Source: Umezawaea beigongshangensis
GTDB lineage: Bacteria > Actinomycetota > Actinomycetes > Mycobacteriales > Pseudonocardiaceae
DNA: 64,000 bases
Direction of reading: 5' to 3'
NCBI RefSeq assembly: GCF_016464305.1
Contig: NZ_JAEIOJ010000003.1
Location: forward strand, 434,001-498,000
Made by a program: the position numbers and the translations under genes
The notes under the pieces: generated by a model
What the model was told of the DNA's origin: nothing
What the model saw: only the letters and a program-made list of their open reading frames with translations
Databases searched by the model: none
Shown here: in pieces, positions 60,570-64,000 of the stretch
Numbering within the stretch: position 1 is the first letter of the stretch
How the letters are laid out: each line of letters opens with the position of its first letter

Positions 60570-62249
60570 ATGGTTCATCTGCGAACGGCCCGGCGCCGTG
60601 CGTCCGCGGCGATCGGCATGACCGCGGTCGCCGCGCTCTCCCTGTCCGCCTGCGCCCAGTCCGACCGGGGCGGCGACTCGGGGTCCGGCGCGGTCGGCGG
60701 CACGATGATCTTCGGTGCTGCTGGTGAGCCGAAGAACTTCGACCCGATCTTCAACGACGACGGCGAGAGCTTCCGCCCGATCCGCCAGATGTACGAGACG
60801 CTGATCACGTACAAGCGCGGCACGGCGGACCTCGCCCCCGGCCTGGCCGAGAAGTGGGAGGCGAGCGAGGACGGCAAGTCCTGGACGTTCACCCTCCGCT
60901 CCGGAGTGAAGTTCCACGACGGCAGCGAGTTCAACGCCGAGGCCGTGTGCTTCAACTTCGACCGCTGGTTCAACATGAAGGGCGCTGCCGCCCAGAGCCA
61001 GATGATCTACTACGGCGACGTGTTCGGCGGCTTCGCGGCCAACGAGGGCGACGCCGCCGGCGAGCCGCTCTACCAGGGCTGCGAGGCCAAGGACGCCACC
61101 ACCGCGGTCCTGAACCTCTCGACCTACAAGGGCGCGTTCCCCGCGGCCTTCGGCCTCACGTCGTTCTCGATCTCCAGCCCCGACGCGCTGAAGAAGTACG
61201 ACGCCGACAAGGTCGAGCAGTCCGGTGACTCGTTCAGCTACCCGGCCTACGCCACCGAGCACCCGACGGGCACCGGCCCGTTCAAGTTCGAGGGCTTCGA
61301 CAAGGCCAACGGCACGATCACCCTGGTCCGCAACGACGCCTACCACGGTGAGAAGACCAAGCTCGACAAGCTGATCTTCAAGATCATCCCGGACGAGCAG
61401 GCGCGCAAGCAGGAGCTCCAGGCCGGTTCGATCGACGGCTACGACCTGCCCAGCCCGGCCGACTTCGAGTCGCTCAAGTCCAGCGGCTTCCAGGTCACCC
61501 CGCGCCCGGCGTTCAACATCCTCTACCTGGGCATCAACCAGGCGAACAACCCGGCGCTGAAGGACGTCCGCGTCCGCCAGGCCATCGCCTACGCCGTCAA
61601 CCGCGAGCAGCTGGTCAAGACCAAGCTGCCCGAGGGCGCCGAGGTCGCGACGCAGTTCATGCCGGACACCGTCGCCGGTTACGCCGACGACGTCCAGCAG
61701 TACCCGTACGACCTGGAGAAGGCGAAGTCGCTGCTGACCGAGGCCGGCGCGGCGAACCTGACGCTGAAGTTCTTCGTGCCCACCGAGGTCACCCGCCCGT
61801 ACATGCCGAACCCCTCCGAGCTCGCGGCCGTCATCGCCGACGACCTCAAGAAGGCCGGCGTCACCGTCGAGCTGGTGTCCCGCCCGTGGAACGGCGGCTA
61901 CAAGGACGACGTGCAGAAGGCGGGCAAGCACGACCTGCACCTGCTCGGCTGGACCGGTGACTACAACGACGCCGGCAACTTCGTCGGCACGTTCTTCGGT
62001 CGCGAGAAGGCCGAGTTCGGCTTCAACGACCCCGCCCTGTTCGACGCGCTCGCCGCGGCCGACGCCACCGTCGACCCGACCGCGCACGCCGACGCCTACA
62101 AGCAGGTCAACAAGGACGTCATGTCCAAGTTCCTGCCCGCCGTGCCGGTGTCCCACTCGCCGCCCGCCATCGTCGTGAGCGGCAAGATCTCCGGTCTCGT
62201 CGCGAGCCCGCTCACCGACGAGCGCTTCGACACGGTCAGCAAGAACTGA
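60570..62249 (+). CDS. ABC transporter oligopeptide-binding lipoprotein
   Basis: A 559-residue SBP family 5 protein with lipobox LSAC (Cys28) after a basic signal, then GGTMIFGAAGEPKNFDPIFNDDGESFRPIRQMYETLI..., FTLRSGVKFHDGSEFNAEAV, GTGPFKFEGF and VRQAIAYAVNREQLV. It binds peptides or similar solutes outside the membrane. Permease and ATPase genes would normally follow, but the sequence passes into homopolymer-rich DNA instead. Confidence 0.9.
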   Translation: MVHLRTARRRASAAIGMTAVAALSLSACAQSDRGGDSGSGAVGGTMIFGAAGEPKNFDPIFNDDGESFRPIRQMYETLITYKRGTADLAPGLAEKWEASEDGKSWTFTLRSGVKFHDGSEFNAEAVCFNFDRWFNMKGAAAQSQMIYYGDVFGGFAANEGDAAGEPLYQGCEAKDATTAVLNLSTYKGAFPAAFGLTSFSISSPDALKKYDADKVEQSGDSFSYPAYATEHPTGTGPFKFEGFDKANGTITLVRNDAYHGEKTKLDKLIFKIIPDEQARKQELQAGSIDGYDLPSPADFESLKSSGFQVTPRPAFNILYLGINQANNPALKDVRVRQAIAYAVNREQLVKTKLPEGAEVATQFMPDTVAGYADDVQQYPYDLEKAKSLLTEAGAANLTLKFFVPTEVTRPYMPNPSELAAVIADDLKKAGVTVELVSRPWNGGYKDDVQKAGKHDLHLLGWTGDYNDAGNFVGTFFGREKAEFGFNDPALFDALAAADATVDPTAHADAYKQVNKDVMSKFLPAVPVSHSPPAIVVSGKISGLVASPLTDERFDTVSKN

Positions 62250-62670
62250 GCCGACCGGTCCCACGAGTGGTGGGGGCCCCCCCCCGGGGCCCCCCCCCCG
62301 GCGGGGCCGCCGCCAGACCACCAAGCAGCGCTAGAGCCGCCCGAGCCGCCAGGCGGCGGGTAGCACCCCGCCGTGGGGGCGGGCTTTGCTGGGGGGGGCG
62401 CGGGGGGGGGGGGGGGGCCGGCCGCGCCGGGGGGCGCCCCCCCCCCCGGCCCCTGAACCCCCCACGCACGCGGTCCCCCCTCGGCCCGCGCTTCCTGCAT
62501 CCCCCCGAGGAGCCGTCCCCCTGCCGGACGTCCGGCGCACGAGGCGCCGGTATCCCCTCGCAGAGTAAGGAGCCGGTCCGGGCCCCCTGGATACGTCCGG
62601 CGGAAAAACTTTTCCCCGGAGTTCTCGGGCGGGGAAAGCACTGGTCAGGCGCACCGGCTACGGTCGAGTC
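62250..62670. other. Homopolymer-rich stretch, suspected assembly fault
   Basis: About 420 bases without a gene. From 62269 to about 62450 runs of 8-18 G or C alternate, including a G run of about 18 near 62403, far beyond anything else in the window. Real-looking sequence returns by 62500. This is best read as low-quality or chimeric assembly at a contig join. Confidence 0.6.
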
Positions 62671-63345
62671 GTGTCACGTGTCGTGCTCGTCACCGGAGCC
62701 TCCCGCGGGATCGGCGCCGCCACCGCGGACCTCGCCGCCCGGCGCGGCCACCGCCTCGTCCTCGTCGCGCGCGACGCCGGGCCGCTGCGCGAGCGCGCCG
62801 ACCCCGGCAGGGTCTGGACCGAGTCGTGCGACGTGACCGACTTCGCAGCGCTCGCGTCCCTGGTCGCGCGCGTCGAGCGGGAGTGGGGACGCCTCGACGT
62901 GGTGTTCGCGAACGCGGGCACCAGCGTCTCCACCTCGTTCCTGACCGACGGGGGAGCACCGCCCGAGCGGTGGGCCGACATGGTCCTGACCAACGTCTGC
63001 GGCCCGGCGTTCACCGCGAAGGCCGCGCTGCCCGCGCTCGTCCGCAGCCGCGGCCACCTCGTGTTCACCGGCTCCGCCGCCGGTCGGGGCGTCCGGCCGG
63101 GCAACCTGTACTCGGCGACGAAGTGGGCCGTCACCGGCCTCGCGGAGAACGTCCGCGCCGAGTGCGCGGGCACCGGCGTGCGCGTCACGCTGCTGCAACC
63201 CGGCCTGGTGGACACCGGCGGCATCCCGCCCGAGCGCGCGGCGGACCCCAAGCTGGCTCCGTCCGACGTGGCGGAGGCGTTCCTCCACGCGATCTCCCAG
63301 CCCCCGCACGTGGACGTGAACGAGATCCTGCTCCGCCCGGTCTGA
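62671..63345 (+). CDS. Short-chain dehydrogenase/reductase
   Basis: A 224-residue classical SDR: TGASRGIG (8-15), NAG at 81-83, Ser135, YSATK with Tyr147 and Lys151. The NADP preference is suggested by the basic residues after the second strand (VARDAGPLRERAD). The GTG at 62671 is the start. The substrate is unknown. Confidence 0.85.
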   Translation: MSRVVLVTGASRGIGAATADLAARRGHRLVLVARDAGPLRERADPGRVWTESCDVTDFAALASLVARVEREWGRLDVVFANAGTSVSTSFLTDGGAPPERWADMVLTNVCGPAFTAKAALPALVRSRGHLVFTGSAAGRGVRPGNLYSATKWAVTGLAENVRAECAGTGVRVTLLQPGLVDTGGIPPERAADPKLAPSDVAEAFLHAISQPPHVDVNEILLRPV

Positions 63346-63352
63346 CCGCCGC

Positions 63353-63438
63353 CCGGAACGCTCGACTCAAGCCACCCGAACGCTCAACTCACCATGCCCG
63401 AACGCTCAACTCACCATGCCCGAAAGCTCAATTCGAGG
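63353..63438. repeat. 22-bp tandem repeat
   Basis: Two identical units (CCCGAACGCTCAACTCACCATG at 63375 and 63397) are flanked by degenerate units at 63353 and 63419. It lies between the convergent SDR and GGDEF genes. Confidence 0.75.
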
Positions 63439-63480
63439 TGCGTGGGGTGCGACCGGACTCCGAGCACCCGAACCGCCGAA

Positions 63481-64000
63481 TCAACGCCGCGCCACCTCGG
63501 GCGTCTCGTGCACCACCACCATGCCCTTGCCCAGGCGCTTGGCCGAGTACATCGCCGCGTCGGCGCGGCCCAGCACGTCGTCCGCGCTGCAACCGGGCTC
63601 GTAGGCCGTCTGCTCGCAGACGCCGATGCTCGCGCACACCCGGTGCTCGCGGCCCCCGATGCGGTGCGGCACGCGCAGCGCGGCCAGCACCCGCTCGCCG
63701 ATCTGCTCGGCCGCGCCCCGGTGCCCGTCGACGAGCACGCCGAACTCGTCGCCGCCGAGCCGCGCCACCACGTCCTCCGGGCGCACGCACCCGAGGAGCC
63801 GCTCGGCGACGTTGCGCAGCACCGCGTCGCCCTCGGCGTGGCCGAAGTCGTCGTTGATCTTCTTGAACCCGTCGACGTCGATGAACAGCAGCACCAGCCG
63901 CTGGTCCACCCGGTCCTGCCGGGCCAGGGCGGCGGTGAGCCGGTCCCGCAGCAGCGCCCGGTTCGCCACGCCGGTCAGCGAGTCGTGGAACGCCAGGTGC
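63481..64000 (-). CDS. Diguanylate cyclase GGDEF domain, C-terminal part
   Basis: The frame runs off the right edge. The visible 172 residues are a complete GGDEF domain: HLAFHDSLTGVANRALLRDRL, LLFIDVDGFKKINDDFGHAEGDAVL, the intact active-site RLGGDEFGVL, and DDVLGRADAAMYSAKRLGKG. It makes cyclic di-GMP; sensor domains should lie upstream outside the window. No I-site RxxD is evident at the usual place. Confidence 0.9.
   Translation of the reverse strand, partial: HLAFHDSLTGVANRALLRDRLTAALARQDRVDQRLVLLFIDVDGFKKINDDFGHAEGDAVLRNVAERLLGCVRPEDVVARLGGDEFGVLVDGHRGAAEQIGERVLAALRVPHRIGGREHRVCASIGVCEQTAYEPGCSADDVLGRADAAMYSAKRLGKGMVVVHETPEVARR

Noticed and set aside
62390-62450. A G-quadruplex-forming regulatory element
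   Set aside because: The G runs sit among equally long C runs in otherwise unstructured sequence, which fits bad assembly better.

Overview
The window is high-GC actinobacterial DNA. GTG starts, TTG and GTGA/ATGA-coupled starts, an ESX-type EspG/PPE-like cluster, a SARP/AfsR regulator, a LAxTG sortase substrate and the dnaX-ybaB-recR order point to a Pseudonocardiaceae-like actinomycete (Saccharothrix, Lentzea or Actinosynnema type). The genus is my inference.

Positions 1 to about 15042 look like most of an actinomycete integrative and conjugative element (AICE). It opens inside the integrase, which is cut by the window edge, and continues on the minus strand with an excisionase, a DUF3631 ATPase, a primase-polymerase replication protein, a phage-like C5 DNA methyltransferase, several tiny Cys-rich proteins, an FtsK/SpoIIIE-type transfer ATPase, SpdB/DUF2637-like and DUF3307-like membrane proteins, an RRQRL-type zinc protein and a run of short hypotheticals. 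Most genes are translationally coupled by 1-4 base overlaps. A divergent GntR repressor with four TTCTAG-type operator sites marks the control region. To its right lie a lower-GC XRE-type regulator, a 14-repeat type I-E-like CRISPR array with no cas genes in the window, a dense set of 9-bp iterons inside a 25-bp inverted repeat, and a 55-bp 3' fragment of a tRNA-Ser(TGA) gene that reads as attR. Four intergenic gaps of the element carry copies of one hairpin whose arm has two possible partners.

From 15043 to 64000 the sequence is chromosomal. Order: MFS exporter, serine hydrolase, GNAT enzyme, a SigE-type sigma factor with its likely membrane anti-sigma partner, DMT and TSUP transporters, an aromatic/histidinol-phosphate aminotransferase, a dienelactone hydrolase, an orphan ESX cluster, acetoacetyl-CoA synthetase, tRNA-Ser(GCT) and tRNA-Arg(ACG), an M28 peptidase, RNase Z, a sugar epimerase, an ATP-grasp ligase preceded by a small peptide gene, a solitary C5 methyltransferase diverging from an alpha-helical protein, a thioester/LAxTG surface protein, a thiolase, two paralogous FN3-like membrane proteins, prephenate dehydrogenase, an M20 amidohydrolase, the TadA pair with tRNA-Ser(CGA), a secreted lamin-tail/EEP nuclease, tRNA-Ser(GGA), SRP RNA, dnaX-ybaB-recR, a uridine-kinase-like ATPase, a SARP-NB-ARC-TPR regulator and an orphan oligopeptide-binding lipoprotein.

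The lipoprotein is followed by a stretch of long G and C homopolymers (62269-62450) that looks like poor assembly rather than biology. After it come an SDR enzyme, a 22-bp tandem repeat and a GGDEF protein cut by the right edge.
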